The notes: generated by a model from the letters alone, not told the origin. Positions 1 through 9,661 are shown, numbered from the stretch's first letter. The stretch: DNA of 64,000 nt from Paenibacillus sp. D2_2 (GCF_031199965.1 NZ_CP133605.1:5499001-5563000); one strand, 5' to 3'. Numbers and translations: made by a program.

Positions 1-959
1 ATAATGTATACAAATGTCAGGTGCGAGAATTTGTGAGAATCCTCCGATATATATCACATTAGCCCCTGGAGCAAGACCTTGCAGTGCAGGCACCGGTTGG
101 CCTAAATAACGAAGCTCTCCCCGTAGTCATCCTCAATAATGTATCCTCCATGCGCCTCAGCCCACCTCAGTAGTTCCATTCTTTCGTTAATCGGCATCAC
201 TCTTCCACCAGGGTATTGATGTGAAGGTGAGACAGCAACAATACGGGCTGATGTCTTCAACAAGCGAGATATGTCGATGCCCTGATCCGCCTCTGTGACG
301 TAAGATATCCCATAACCCTCTGCTTGAAAGGTATAGGGGAGCAGCGGATAACAAGGATCTTCCACAGCCATCACTGAGGAAACATCCTTAAGCAGAATCG
401 CGAGATAATGAAGAAGCAGATGCTGCTCTGCGCCGAGTACAATCTGTTCCTTGCGACAGACTACACCACGAATGCGATAAAGATAGGCTGCCAGCTCCTC
501 TCTCAATCCTGCCTCCCCTTGATAATCTCCATAGAATAATAGATCGTTGTATTCATCCCGCAGCGTGTCCGTCAACAGACGCTTCCATTGGTTGATCGGG
601 AAGCCCGCAAAGTCATTTTTGCAGAGATGGAAATCATAGGGATAAGCTCCCTCCATTGAACAATCCCTCTCAAAATGAACAGGCTCGTTCAGGTGATCAG
701 TCAGCGTGAATTGCCCGTATGACACTGGAAGGGCAGCAACAAAGAACCCTTTTCTGGGCCGATTCTCTATGAATCCTTCCGCAACTAGCTGCTGATAGGC
801 AGTTTCTACCGGCGTAGTACTTATCGATAATTGCCGGGCTTGCTCGCGAATCGAGGGCAGACGATCGTTTGCCCCTAATTTTCCCTGGACAATATCCTTC
901 TTGATAGATTCGTATATTAAAGCGTAGATGTTCTGCATTTTTACCCTCTCTTCTGTCAC
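1..959 (-). CDS. MocR-type regulator (GntR HTH + aminotransferase fold), frame-broken and cut by window edge
   Basis: Probable PLP-dependent transcription factor. Residues about 10-75 form a GntR winged helix (SIREQARQLSISTTPVETAY); about 100 onward match the class I aminotransferase fold used by MocR/PdxR proteins, with the block IEDDYGE near residue 278. As read the frame stops at 102, but the next frame continues with YLGQPVPALQGLAPG and runs off the window at base 1. One missing base near 109-113 explains the break, so I treat this as one gene whose C-terminus lies outside. It is divergent from the GNAT gene at 1046, which it may control through the inverted repeat at 973-1000. Whether PLP binds cannot be judged because the catalytic lysine region is not in the window. 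Confidence 0.85.
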
Positions 960-972
960 CTAAAAATAATCG

Positions 973-1000
973 AATCTGTACATCCTCAAGTATACAGATT
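973..1000. promoter_or_regulatory. Inverted repeat between mocR-like and GNAT genes
   Basis: AATCTGTA and TACAGATT are perfect 8-base inverted arms separated by 12 bases. The repeat sits in the 86-bp divergent gap, where a MocR-family regulator would be expected to bind. Assignment to that protein is inference. Confidence 0.45.
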
Positions 1001-1045
1001 AGTGGTAGATTAAGGTAGAACTGAGATAAAGGAGATATGAATGAT

Positions 1046-1612
1046 ATGGAAAATGTACGCTTTCTCGAAGGAAAAAAAGTATATTTGCGTCCGATTGAAG
1101 CAGCCGATACCAACTGGTACTTTAGTACGTTGTACGATAAAGAAACAAGAAGACTCACCGGAACGCAGAGACACCATACTCGGGAGCAAATTGCTAGCTA
1201 CATTGAAGCCAAGTCACAAGACTCATCTTCCGTGCTGCTCTTGATCGCTACCTGTAGCGACGACGCACCAATCGGAGACATTGCGATTCAGGATATTGAT
1301 ACAATGAATCGTAATGCGAATATTCGGATAGCGCTCACTGACGGTAGCCAGAACAAAGGATACGGTACAGAGGCACTTCAGCTCATGCTCGAATATGGGT
1401 TTGGAGTGCTTAATCTGCACCGGATTGAACTTAATGTATTCTCGTACAATCATCGTGCAGTGAGAGTATATGAGAAAGTAGGCTTCAAACAAGAAGGGGT
1501 TCAAAGAGAAGCTTTGTTCTACAACCATGAGTATCATGATTCCATATTGATGAGCATTTTGGAGGATGAGTACAAAGTTATTAAACAGAAACTAGCAACC
1601 AAGGACTCATAG
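1046..1612 (+). CDS. GNAT family N-acetyltransferase (RimJ/RimL type)
   Basis: Acetyl-CoA-dependent acetyltransferase of the RimJ/RimL group, about 188 residues, usual length. The acetyl-CoA-binding stretch is visible as SQNKGYGTEALQLMLEYGF, followed by NLHRIELNVFSYNHRAVRVYEKVGF, a typical motif A/B end of this family. AAAGGAG at 1028-1034 favours the ATG at 1046 (11-base spacing); an in-frame ATG at 1037 is only 2 bases from the site. The substrate is unknown. The gene is divergent from the MocR-like regulator and ends at a bidirectional terminator. Confidence 0.9.
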   Translation: MENVRFLEGKKVYLRPIEAADTNWYFSTLYDKETRRLTGTQRHHTREQIASYIEAKSQDSSSVLLLIATCSDDAPIGDIAIQDIDTMNRNANIRIALTDGSQNKGYGTEALQLMLEYGFGVLNLHRIELNVFSYNHRAVRVYEKVGFKQEGVQREALFYNHEYHDSILMSILEDEYKVIKQKLATKDS

Positions 1613-1631
1613 GGGCTTGCACTTCTAAATA

Positions 1632-1664
1632 AAAGAGGCTAACCACTTTTCAGGTTAGCCTTTA
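1632..1664. terminator. Bidirectional intrinsic terminator
   Basis: Nine-base stem AGGCTAACC/GGTTAGCCT with an 8-base loop between the convergent GNAT and MerR genes, A-rich on the left and T-rich on the right. Confidence 0.75.
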
Positions 1665-1673
1665 TCCATACTG

Positions 1674-2653
1674 TTATTCCTTCGACTTAGGTCTGATTGG
1701 AAGCAACAGATCCAATTGAAGCCGTCGATCAGCCTCCTCATTGCTTAGGTGGTATAGATTGATGTAATTCAAATGCTCTTCCATAGAACCGTACATGCAA
1801 TCCGGATTACCCCAGTTAGGCTCATACTCTTTACTCTCATCTACCCATTTGGCAAGCAGCCCCCACTCCTCGAAATTCCCCATTGGAATCATATGAGCTG
1901 CATATAAACCGCCAACAAATTTCTTTTTCACAAAAGGTTCTTGTACCTCCATATCATCCGGAATGGTGACCCATCTTTCGTACCCATGATCTGAACCATC
2001 GGATAGTACTCCGTTCGGATGGTTAAAGCCGTAATGACGCAGATCCAGCTTCTCACTGGCGAGGTTCGTCTGAGTCATTAATTGTTGAAGTTTAATCCAT
2101 GTATCGTACTCCGGTGTTCCACCTACCAAATGAATAGAAGCTACCGTACAAGGGGGTACATAGAGAATTCTTGCCTCTTTAAGCTTAGACAAATGGTGAT
2201 CGGCTACATTCAAATGATTCACAGTGATTTCCTCCTTTAAATGATTCGTTGTCGTTGGCAGAGTCTTAATGGTATCCCAAGCAACCTCCAGAAAATCTGA
2301 ACTCATGTCCAAGTGACCCTTAACGTCAAGTAAGATTATGAATTGTTCCAAGGCCGTTCTAACGGCAGTCAATGCCAAAATATCACTGGATAGCTCCTTA
2401 ATCTTCTCCTGAAACACAGTGATAGCTTCCAAGGACTCTTCGCTGTGTAGAACCCGGTCAATTTCCCTTAATGGAATTCTCAGTTTTCGTAAGATTAAAA
2501 TCTGTTCCAACCTAATCAGCGAATCCTGGTCATAGCTGCGATAAGCATATCCCTCTTCTTTACACTCTGCAGCAATCCGATCTGCTCATAATATCTGAGT
2601 GTTCTTGTGGAAATCTGATATATCTTAGAAACCTCGCTAATTGTATGCAGCTC
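1674..2653 (-). CDS. MerR family regulator with GyrI-like effector domain, frame-broken
   Basis: The N-terminal MerR winged helix is read from the ATG at 2653 (MELHTISEVSKIYQISTRTL, then RYYEQIGLL). As read it stops after about 43 codons. One extra base near 2551-2560 (run of GAAGAGG) continues into EGYAYRSYDQDSLIRLEQIL and the 278-residue remainder. The centre (about residues 75-120) is the dimerisation helix; the C-terminal 150 residues resemble a GyrI/BmrR-like small-molecule-binding domain (VASIHLVGGTPEYDTWIKL). The RBS AGGAGG precedes 2653. BmrR-like regulators usually sense cationic drugs or metabolites; the ligand here is unknown. It is encoded alone, convergent with the GNAT gene. Confidence 0.82.
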
Positions 2654-2736
2654 CATGTTTTCCTCCTTTCTAGGTACAGCTTAGAGTACGACACGACGTC
2701 AAAGTCAATGGGTTTGCCTATAAAATTGCAAGCAAA

Positions 2737-2781
2737 ATAAAAAGGCAGTCTTCGTCCATAGAAATTAGAAGAAAGACTGCC
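2737..2781 (-). terminator. Terminator of mqo
   Basis: Nine-base stem GGCAGTCTT/AAGACTGCC. On the minus strand it is followed by TTTTTATTTTG, 25 bases after the mqo stop codon. Confidence 0.8.
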
Positions 2782-2805
2782 TAGATTTATATATTATATC
2801 ATTGT

Positions 2806-4304
2806 CTATTGCATAGGCTGCGGTTCACGGTTCAATCCCAGCGTCCGCGCCGTTGAAGTATGGATCTGCCCAATCAGTTCCGGCTTGCTTAAGAGCCTCA
2901 TGCCATAGGATGGAATCATTTCTTTGATCTTTGGCTCCCACTCTTTGATATGCTGTGGGAAACATTTATTGATCACCTCAAGCATGACAGGAACGGCGGT
3001 AGAAGCACCTGGTGAAGCGCCGAGTAATGCAGCGATTGAACCATCGGCAGCACTAATGACCTCCGTACCAAATTGCAGTGTTCCTTTGCCACTTTCCGTA
3101 TCCTTAATAATTTGTACGCGCTGGCCTGCCACCACCAGATCCCAATCCTCAGATTTGGCATTCGGTACAAATTCCCGTAAAGTTTGCACGCGCTTTTCCT
3201 TCGATTGCATCAATTCCTTGATCAGATAAGTCACCAATGACATGTTCTTGGCACCTGAAGCCAACATCGTTATGAGGTTATGCGGTTTAACCGAAGAGAT
3301 CAGATCGAACATAGAACCAAACTTCAAGAACTTAGGAGAGAAGCCGGCGAACGGACCAAATAATAAGGATTCCTTACCCTCGATTAATCTGGAGTCCAGA
3401 TGCGGAACAGACATCGGTGGGGCCCCCACCTGAGCTTGACCGTATACCTTAGCATAATGCTGCGCAACAACGTCTGGATTCTTACACACCATAAACAATC
3501 CGCTTATTGGGAATCCGCCGATCCCTTTACCTTCAGGAATGCCGGATTTCTGCAGCAAATGAAGGCTCCCTCCCCGCCGCCGATGAAGACAAATTTAGCC
3601 GTATGGCGCGTAACCGTACCGTTCTCGATATTCCGCACCTTCAATTCCCATCTGTCATCACTAGTCCGCTTCACATCCTGGACGTGCTGGTTGAACTTCA
3701 TGTCAACGCCTTTACTCTTCAAATGATCGAACAATATGCGTGTTAAAGCGCCAAAATTAACATCTGTGCCTGAGTCAATCCTTGTAGCTGCGATCGGACC
3801 ACTTACCGTCCGGTCCTTCATCATCAGCGGAATCCATTCCATCAGCTTCGCTGGATCATCCGAATACTCCATCCCTTGGAATAGTGGGTTGCTGGATAAT
3901 GCTTCGAATCTCTTCTTTAGAAAGGCTACATCCTTAGCCCCTTGTACAAAGCTCATATGAGGCACTGGCATAATAAAGTCTCGCGGATTACGTATCAGCT
4001 TGCTGTTTACAAGATATGACCAAAACTGCTTAGAAACCTGGTACTCTTCATTAACCTTGATCGCTTTACTAATATCCATGGATCCATCCGGTTTTTCTAC
4101 GGTGTAGTTAAGCTCACACAGTGCGGAATGCCCTGTTCCAGCATTATTCCATTCGTTAGAGCTTTCCTCTCCAGCGCTACTGCGCCTCTCAAACACTGTA
4201 ATTTCCCAGTCCGGTGCTAGTTCTTTCAGTAGTGACCCTAAAGTCGCACTCATGATCCCGGCACCGATCAAGATAACGTCTGTCTTGATTTGTCCATTAG
4301 CCAT
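2806..4304 (-). CDS. mqo: Malate:quinone oxidoreductase, frame-broken
   Basis: FAD-dependent membrane-associated enzyme that oxidises malate to oxaloacetate and reduces quinone (TCA cycle/respiratory chain). The dinucleotide motif is [14 protein letters not shown] near the N-terminus; [19 protein letters not shown] is a hallmark of the family. The frame fails in the GGGG run at 3572-3575 (plus strand CCCC); one more G gives [20 protein letters not shown] and a 499-residue protein, the normal length. The ATG at 4304 is preceded by AAGGACGG; an upstream in-frame TTG at 4328 has no site of its own. It is monocistronic with its own terminator. Confidence 0.93.
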
Positions 4305-4515
4305 TTCGCCGTCCGTCCTTATATTCAAATATTTGATGAAAAGATGTAGGCGCTCCTACGCAGACACCACAGCAAGCCAGAGTGCGACATCGTCACACAT
4401 TTCTTCCGGAGCAATATAACCTATAATGAATCAGCTTAGTTAAAGATTTAATATCCTCATTATATGATATTTATTTGCTGTTTGATAGACATTCAAGACT
4501 ACCGGACGGGGGTGA

Positions 4516-4629
4516 ATGGCTATAAAAGATTTCTTTAACACCCATAACCATATTTCATTGTTACATGAGCGGATATCACATTACTGGTCGAAAAACCCAA
4601 CGTCTCTACTAAATGTCGGGCCTTCTTAG
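4516..4629 (+). CDS. Possible 37-residue small protein
   Basis: Short frame beginning MAIKDFFNTHNHISLLHERI and ending NVGPS. The only support is a good ribosome-binding site (GGGGGTGA) directly upstream of the ATG. It lies alone in the 470-bp gap between mqo and the pst operon. I recognise no family, and it could be the start of a decayed gene. Confidence 0.25.
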   Translation: MAIKDFFNTHNHISLLHERISHYWSKNPTSLLNVGPS

Positions 4630-4720
4630 AAAACTTATAATGCCTCTACAAGCTCTAACAAATTGACGCAATATTCGTTCCCAAATCCGTCTGGTATGAT
4701 AGATTAATATCCTGAAACCT

Positions 4721-4762
4721 AAAAAAGGCCTATTCCAATTACAACAAGGAATAAGCCTTTTC
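4721..4762 (-). terminator. Terminator of the pst operon
   Basis: Near-perfect 12-base stem (AAGGCTTATTCC with GGAATAGGCCTT) followed by T6 on the minus strand, just after pstA. Its position shows the operon ends at pstA. Confidence 0.8.
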
Positions 4763-4775
4763 GACCGTAGCCGCT

Positions 4776-5656
4776 CTATTTCTTCAGCTTGCGATTATTG
4801 ATCCAGATCGGCAAGCGAAATACAAGATTAATCAATAGGACAACGAATACTAGAACAGCAGCCGATTTATCGGCAATCTGCCTGGCATCCTCCACGATCG
4901 CTTCGGACTGTACGTACCACAAATGAACAGCCAACGTCTCGCCAGGAGAGAATAGGTTAAAATCCCACATCTCGCCGAAGTGCTGAGTCCCGCCGTCAAA
5001 ATAATAACGGCCGATTCCCCGAAAGCACGGCCCGCAACAAGACAAATGCCGGTGATGATTGCCTGCATGGCTGTAGGAATGACGACCGTGCGGATCATAT
5101 GAAACTGGGTCGTTCCAAGTCCATATGCCGCGTGTCGCAGATCATTCGGCACCGCCCGAACCGCTTCTTCCGTAACCCGAGCCAACATCGGCAGGTTGAG
5201 AAAGGCCAAGCTAACGGCTCCGCCAAGAATCGTAAGCCCGATGCCGAAATATTCGGCGAAAATCGCCAGGCCTAGCAGGCCGAATACGATCGATGGCACA
5301 GAGGATAGCGACTCGACGCAAATACGAAGAATTTCTGTGAATCGGTTGTTCGGCGCGTATTCCGCCATATAGATGCCCGCTCCCACACCGATCGGAACTG
5401 ATATCAATAGCGAGAGAAACAGGATATAGAAGGAGTTGAATAGCATCGGTCCGATGCCTCCGCCAGCATCAATCTCCTCCGGCAGCTTAATCAAGAAATC
5501 CCAGGAAATTTGCGGCAGCCCTTTGCTCAGGATAGTGAACAGCAGCCAAAACACCAGCAGCAGGACCCCCGCTCCCAAAGCATAAAAACAACCCGTGGCT
5601 ACCCGATCCCATAGCAAGGAGCGAGTAGTTTTCCGCGACAGTTTATACCCGGTCAT
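4776..5656 (-). CDS. pstA: Phosphate ABC transporter permease PstA, frame-broken
   Basis: Inner-membrane permease subunit of the high-affinity phosphate importer. About six membrane helices; the permease loop with the EAA-like block is seen at AVPNDLRHAAYGLGTTQFHMI. As read it ends in an unrelated tail; one extra base near 4971-4976 rejoins the frame as LSTSAEMWDFNLFSPGETLA and gives 293 residues, the family length. Its ATG overlaps the pstC stop (ATGA), so the two are translationally coupled. No pstB follows: a terminator comes 14 bases after the stop. Confidence 0.92.
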
Positions 5657-6621
5657 CGATTAGCCCCTCCTTTGCGCCCGATAATACGGATGATCAGAAT
5701 CAACACGAACGAGATGAGCAACAGCAAAAACGCCATTAGGTGCAGACTATAGTTCCAGGTCGAATCAAAATCGACGTTGGAGATCTGCATGACGATGTTG
5801 CTCGTCAGTACCGAGGTTGGAGCGAACAGGGATTTTGCCAGCTGCGGTGTATTCCCGATCACCATGACTACGGCCATCGTCTCTCCGATCGCCCGGGTCA
5901 TACCCAAAATGATCGCCGCCACGATGCCGCGGCCAGCTGCGGGCAGAACCACCCTGAAGGTAGTCTGAAGCCTGGTGGCACCAAGCGCATAAGAAGCGTC
6001 ACGGTACTTTCTCGGCACGGCCGAGATGGCATCCTCGCTGATGCGGCTGATCGTTGGAAGGATCATGATGGTTAACACCAGGGAAGCGGCCAGTAGGCCA
6101 TCCCCAAGCCCTTCACCACTAAGCTCTCTAAGTAATGGAAGCAGTATGGTCAGTCCAAGATATCCGTATACGATGGATGGAATCCCGACCAATAAATCAA
6201 GCAGCGGGCTCACGAACTTCTTCACCCAGCTAGGTGCAATCTCTGCAATCAGAATAGCCATTCCCACGGATAGCGGGACTGCAATGATTAAGGTCAAGAC
6301 CGTTAAAGACAATGTGTTGACAATGAAAAGTGCAGCTCCGAACCTTCCCTCTTCCGGCGCCCAATCAAACGAGAAGAAGAACTCGGCAGGTGTCACCTCC
6401 TGAAAAGTTAACAACGCCGTCTTCCCTATAAAGAAAATGACCATCGCCAATACCAGGCAGAGAGCTAATATACTGAACAGAAAATAGTATTTAAACAGCC
6501 AATTTACCATCCGAGCTCGGGCATTTCTCGACGTCAAATTCCAACGGTTGCGCGGATATATTCCTGTTCCGGATTCCCGGACAGTTTTGTGAGCAGAAGT
6601 GTTCAACCTGGTTCCTCCCAT
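5653..6621 (-). CDS. pstC: Phosphate ABC transporter permease PstC
   Basis: Partner permease of PstA, about 320 residues, six membrane helices starting near residue 42 (YYFLFSILALCLVLAMVIFF). The cytoplasmic coupling loop is AVPRKYRDASYALGATRLQT. The N-terminus carries about 40 charged residues. The ATG at 6621 has no good upstream site; GGGAGG lies 6 bases before an in-frame TTG at 6606, which may be the true start. It follows pstS by about 55 bp and overlaps pstA by 4 bp. Confidence 0.95.
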   Translation of the reverse strand: MGGTRLNTSAHKTVRESGTGIYPRNRWNLTSRNARARMVNWLFKYYFLFSILALCLVLAMVIFFIGKTALLTFQEVTPAEFFFSFDWAPEEGRFGAALFIVNTLSLTVLTLIIAVPLSVGMAILIAEIAPSWVKKFVSPLLDLLVGIPSIVYGYLGLTILLPLLRELSGEGLGDGLLAASLVLTIMILPTISRISEDAISAVPRKYRDASYALGATRLQTTFRVVLPAAGRGIVAAIILGMTRAIGETMAVVMVIGNTPQLAKSLFAPTSVLTSNIVMQISNVDFDSTWNYSLHLMAFLLLLISFVLILIIRIIGRKGGANR

Positions 6622-6675
6622 ATATAAGACCAGTCCCGTAAATCAGGGACTGGTCAAATTGTAGCTATCGCTGAT

Positions 6676-7536
6676 TTATTTCATTGCCGAGATCGGAATG
6701 AACTTCAATTTTTTCAGGGAACCCTCTTGGAACTTTTTGCTTTGAATGTATTCGATGAAAGCTTTTGTCTCTCCAGTTGGCTCTCCCTTGGTCATAAAGT
6801 AACCATAAGACCAGATCTTGTATTTACCGTTGATTACGTTATCCACGGTTGCCTCTACCCCGTTATGTTTCACGGCTTTGATGTCATCGCCGCTGATGTA
6901 GGTCAAGTCGATGTAACCGATCGAGTTCGGCGTTGTTGCCACAGCCGTCTTCATATCACCGCTGGAGCCCACTTCCTTGTAGTTCTTCTCCTTCTTGACA
7001 ATGTCTCCGCCACCAAGCGCCTTTGCTTGGTAATTGACACGAGTACCGGAACCGAAGGAACGAGTGATGACTACGATATCCTTGTCTTCGCCACCAACAT
7101 CTTTCCAGTTCGTGATTTTCCCGGAATAGATGCCTTTTAATTGTTCCGTCGTCAAGCTATCGACCTTAACGCTTTTGTTCACGATCGTCGCGAACGGAAT
7201 TACCGCAACTTTATTAGCCACTTGGCCATCAAACTTTTTAAAGCCTGGTACGTCTGTGCTGGCATCCCAGTCGCAGGCGCCAATATCAGCGATACCCTTC
7301 TTCACAGCCTGTGGGCCAGTAACCGAGCCCTTACCCGAAGCAGCGATTTTCACTTTCGGATGTAGCTTTTGGAATTCCTTAGCGGCTTGCAGCGTCAACG
7401 GCAACAACGCCGTCGAACCGTTCACCGTAATTTTACCTTTCAATTCATCCTTCGCCCCTACAGTGCCCGAGATCGTTGCAGACAAGAGGAACGCTGAAGC
7501 GACCGCAGCCAAGGACAGTGTTTTCAACCATTTCAT
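6676..7536 (-). CDS. pstS: Phosphate-binding protein PstS (no lipobox cysteine)
   Basis: Substrate-binding protein of the phosphate importer, 286 residues. A signal peptide (MKWLKTLSLAAVASAFLLSA) precedes ITVNGSTALLPLTL, the phosphate-loop start; ITRSFGSGTRVNYQAKAL holds the second phosphate-contact segment. Gram-positive PstS proteins are normally lipoproteins, but there is no cysteine around the predicted cleavage site, so this one may be secreted or held by partners. It starts 33 bases after the stalk/propeller gene, in the same operon. Confidence 0.92.
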   Translation of the reverse strand: MKWLKTLSLAAVASAFLLSATISGTVGAKDELKGKITVNGSTALLPLTLQAAKEFQKLHPKVKIAASGKGSVTGPQAVKKGIADIGACDWDASTDVPGFKKFDGQVANKVAVIPFATIVNKSVKVDSLTTEQLKGIYSGKITNWKDVGGEDKDIVVITRSFGSGTRVNYQAKALGGGDIVKKEKNYKEVGSSGDMKTAVATTPNSIGYIDLTYISGDDIKAVKHNGVEATVDNVINGKYKIWSYGYFMTKGEPTGETKAFIEYIQSKKFQEGSLKKLKFIPISAMK

Positions 7537-7568
7537 ATTGAGTAACCCCTTCCGAATTATAGATTATA

Positions 7569-9002
7569 TTATTTCGTAAGTTCCGATACTTTTCCGTCTT
7601 GCACCAGCATTACTTTGCCATCCGCGATGAACGCAATGGTTCCATTCTGTGCAATGGTCCAGTCAGAGACGGATTCGTCTGTGCTGAACAGCTCCGTTTT
7701 AGCGCCCGATGCGGCTACTTCGAACCATTTGCTGCTACCATCTGCCGCCTCAGCAAGAATAATCAATTTGCCCGAGATGAATTCACTGGAGATCACGTTA
7801 ACGTCAGCAACTAAATTACGGATTTGGGAACCATCGGCTGGAATGATCTTCAGGGTGTCGTTCTCTACCTTACCTTCCGGATCGGCGCTGATGTAAGTAA
7901 CACTGCCATCCGACAACAGGGACAGGTACAATTTGTTGTCCATCTGCTGAGTCAGTTGCACCGGTTTCGCCTCAGGATTGCCAAGCTCGAGCGAATACAC
8001 CTGAGTGCCCGCTTTCGAGTAATCGATGGTCAGTGACTCCTCGGTTCCTTCCTTATCCGTTTGGGCATTTCCGGTCACGTTTACGAAGTAGACGACTTTC
8101 TTCCCGTCCATCGATACTTGTACCTCAGATTTATTTTCGACTTTGTCAGCCAGTACTTCCGTGATTTTACCAGTATCCACACTTATGTAAGCAATTTTCT
8201 CTTGTTTGTCGCCTTGGATGAAATAGATTCTCTTGCCGTCTGCAGACCATACCAAATCAGTCTTTACTGATTTGTCCTTACCAAGCGGTTGGATTCTGCC
8301 AGTTGCCGTGTTCAGCAAGAGCAATGCCCCGCTCTGATCTGTAAATGCAGCCAAAGAACGGTCAGGGGATAATGCTGCTCCGATGGCGCTCTCGTTGCTG
8401 GAGAACATTTCAACTTGCCCGTTGTTCCACAACTTGATCAATGTCGGATTCTCTGCATCCTCTTGGCTAACAATGACGTTACCAGCAGCATCGAACAGTG
8501 GCGTACCAAACTGACCGCTCAAGCGTCCCACACTACGCAGATCACCTGACTCCTGCACTTCTCCTCCCAAAGCCTGAACCAGCGCTATCGGCTCTACGAA
8601 CATAACGCCTCCCGCAATTTGCGGAGCGATCGTAAATTGGGCAGTGGTGCCGTCTAAGCTATAGCCTTTTGAGCCGGATTTGAGGCTCACTTCGTGCAAT
8701 CCTTGACTGTCCGTTACAATAAGACTCTCTCCACTCAGCTTGATCGTGGCTCCTAGACCACCAGCCAGATCGCGAAGCGAATAAAGTTTTGTCTTTCCTA
8801 CGACCATTGTTTTCAGCGTATATTTAACGCCGTCGATCGCCACGCTTTCACTAGCTGCCTTGAGTTGGCTTGCCCCGGCTTTAGTCGCAATCGGCTTTTG
8901 GCCAGCTTCAGCCGCAGACGCAGATGCCACCGCCACAGACGAAGTCACCAGCGCAGAAGCAAGAATCATTCCCAGAACCTTACTCTTCTTCATCCAATTC
9001 AC
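7569..9002 (-). CDS. Secreted stalk-domain (copper amine oxidase N-like) and TolB-like propeller protein
   Basis: A signal peptide (residues 1-31, ending ASASA) leads to an exported 477-residue protein. Residues about 55-155 fit the copper-amine-oxidase N-terminal 'stalk' domain (KLYSLRDLAGGLGATIKLSG, then VMFVEPIALVQALGG). Residues about 165-475 are beta-propeller-like repeats resembling TolB (ALSPDRSLAAFTDQSG, LVWSADGKRIYFIQGD). There is no enzymatic copper site; in this group the stalk domain is thought to bind cell wall or protein. It is the first gene of the pst operon, directly downstream of the Pho-box-like repeats, so a role in the phosphate-starvation response or in holding PstS outside the cell is a reasonable inference. 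Confidence 0.8.
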   Translation of the reverse strand: MNWMKKSKVLGMILASALVTSSVAVASASAAEAGQKPIATKAGASQLKAASESVAIDGVKYTLKTMVVGKTKLYSLRDLAGGLGATIKLSGESLIVTDSQGLHEVSLKSGSKGYSLDGTTAQFTIAPQIAGGVMFVEPIALVQALGGEVQESGDLRSVGRLSGQFGTPLFDAAGNVIVSQEDAENPTLIKLWNNGQVEMFSSNESAIGAALSPDRSLAAFTDQSGALLLLNTATGRIQPLGKDKSVKTDLVWSADGKRIYFIQGDKQEKIAYISVDTGKITEVLADKVENKSEVQVSMDGKKVVYFVNVTGNAQTDKEGTEESLTIDYSKAGTQVYSLELGNPEAKPVQLTQQMDNKLYLSLLSDGSVTYISADPEGKVENDTLKIIPADGSQIRNLVADVNVISSEFISGKLIILAEAADGSSKWFEVAASGAKTELFSTDESVSDWTIAQNGTIAFIADGKVMLVQDGKVSELTK

Positions 9003-9047
9003 CCTTTTATATTGGCATATGTAACTAAATAGATTGTCGTATATATT

Positions 9048-9115
9048 TGTTAAAGTGATTTTAGAAGATTGTAAAGTTATGTAAAATCAACAGAAAAATT
9101 TCGTCAGATTGTAAA
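9048..9115 (-). promoter_or_regulatory. Probable Pho box upstream of the pst operon
   Basis: On the minus strand there are TTAACA (9053-9048), TTTACA (9075-9070), TTTACA (9085-9080) and TTTACA (9115-9110). Distances are 22, 10 and 30 bases, i.e. helical-turn multiples. B. subtilis PhoP binds tandem TT(A/T/C)ACA hexamers with about 5-base gaps, and the site lies 45-115 bases before the operon's first start codon. Confidence 0.6.
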
Positions 9116-9134
9116 GTTCTGATCTTCTGATAAC

Positions 9135-9173
9135 AAAAAGACGGCGCAGGGATGGGATCCCTCGCCGTCTTTT
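9135..9173. terminator. Intrinsic terminator after the SRPBCC gene
   Basis: Ten-base stem AAAGACGGCG/CGCCGTCTTT flanked by A and T runs. It serves the minus-strand gene ending at 9197. Confidence 0.75.
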
Positions 9174-9196
9174 CATTTTCTCCATGCTATTTATCG

Positions 9197-9622
9197 CTAG
9201 ATATTCTCGCAATATTTTTTGAAATTGTCTAAAATCGACTGCCAACCAGCTCTTTGCATCTCAACGGGGTTGGTGGCCTCAGCATCAAAGATTTCGATCA
9301 CTTTCGTGCTGTCTTCCTGACTAACGAAAGTGATCGCTACTTTTCTTCCATCATCCATCGTGTATGAAATGAACTCGTTGATTCTGACATCATCATAAAC
9401 TCCGCCGAAATCAAATCCAAAGCTGCCATCCTTCGCTTCCATTCTAGTGAGGAGCTTCCCGCCGACCCGTAGATCATTTTCGGCTTTTGGAGTGTGCCAA
9501 TCATCGGAAGCGGAATTCCATTTTGTAAGATGCTGAGGTTCTGTCCAAAATTCCCAGACTTTCTCTACTGGTGTTTGAACTGTAGTTTCAATCGTTATCG
9601 ATTCTTTATGCCCTGTCCCCAT
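9197..9622 (-). CDS. SRPBCC (AHSA1-like) domain protein
   Basis: 141-residue single-domain protein of the START/AHSA1 superfamily: IETTVQTPVEKVWEFWTEPQ is the standard opening strand-helix, and AGWQSILDNFKKYCENI the closing helix over the hydrophobic cavity. Ligand unknown; such proteins are often annotated as activator of Hsp90 ATPase homologues, but here the domain is alone. It lies downstream of trpB on the same strand, 40 bases after the trpB stop. Confidence 0.85.
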   Translation of the reverse strand: MGTGHKESITIETTVQTPVEKVWEFWTEPQHLTKWNSASDDWHTPKAENDLRVGGKLLTRMEAKDGSFGFDFGGVYDDVRINEFISYTMDDGRKVAITFVSQEDSTKVIEIFDAEATNPVEMQRAGWQSILDNFKKYCENI

Positions 9623-9661
9623 AAAGAAGCCCCCTCATTATTAGGTTTATTAATCGTCTGC

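Noticed and set aside
697-1158. 153-codon minus-strand frame across the MocR/GNAT gap
   Set aside because: It overlaps both well-supported genes in other frames and shows no family features or ribosome site.
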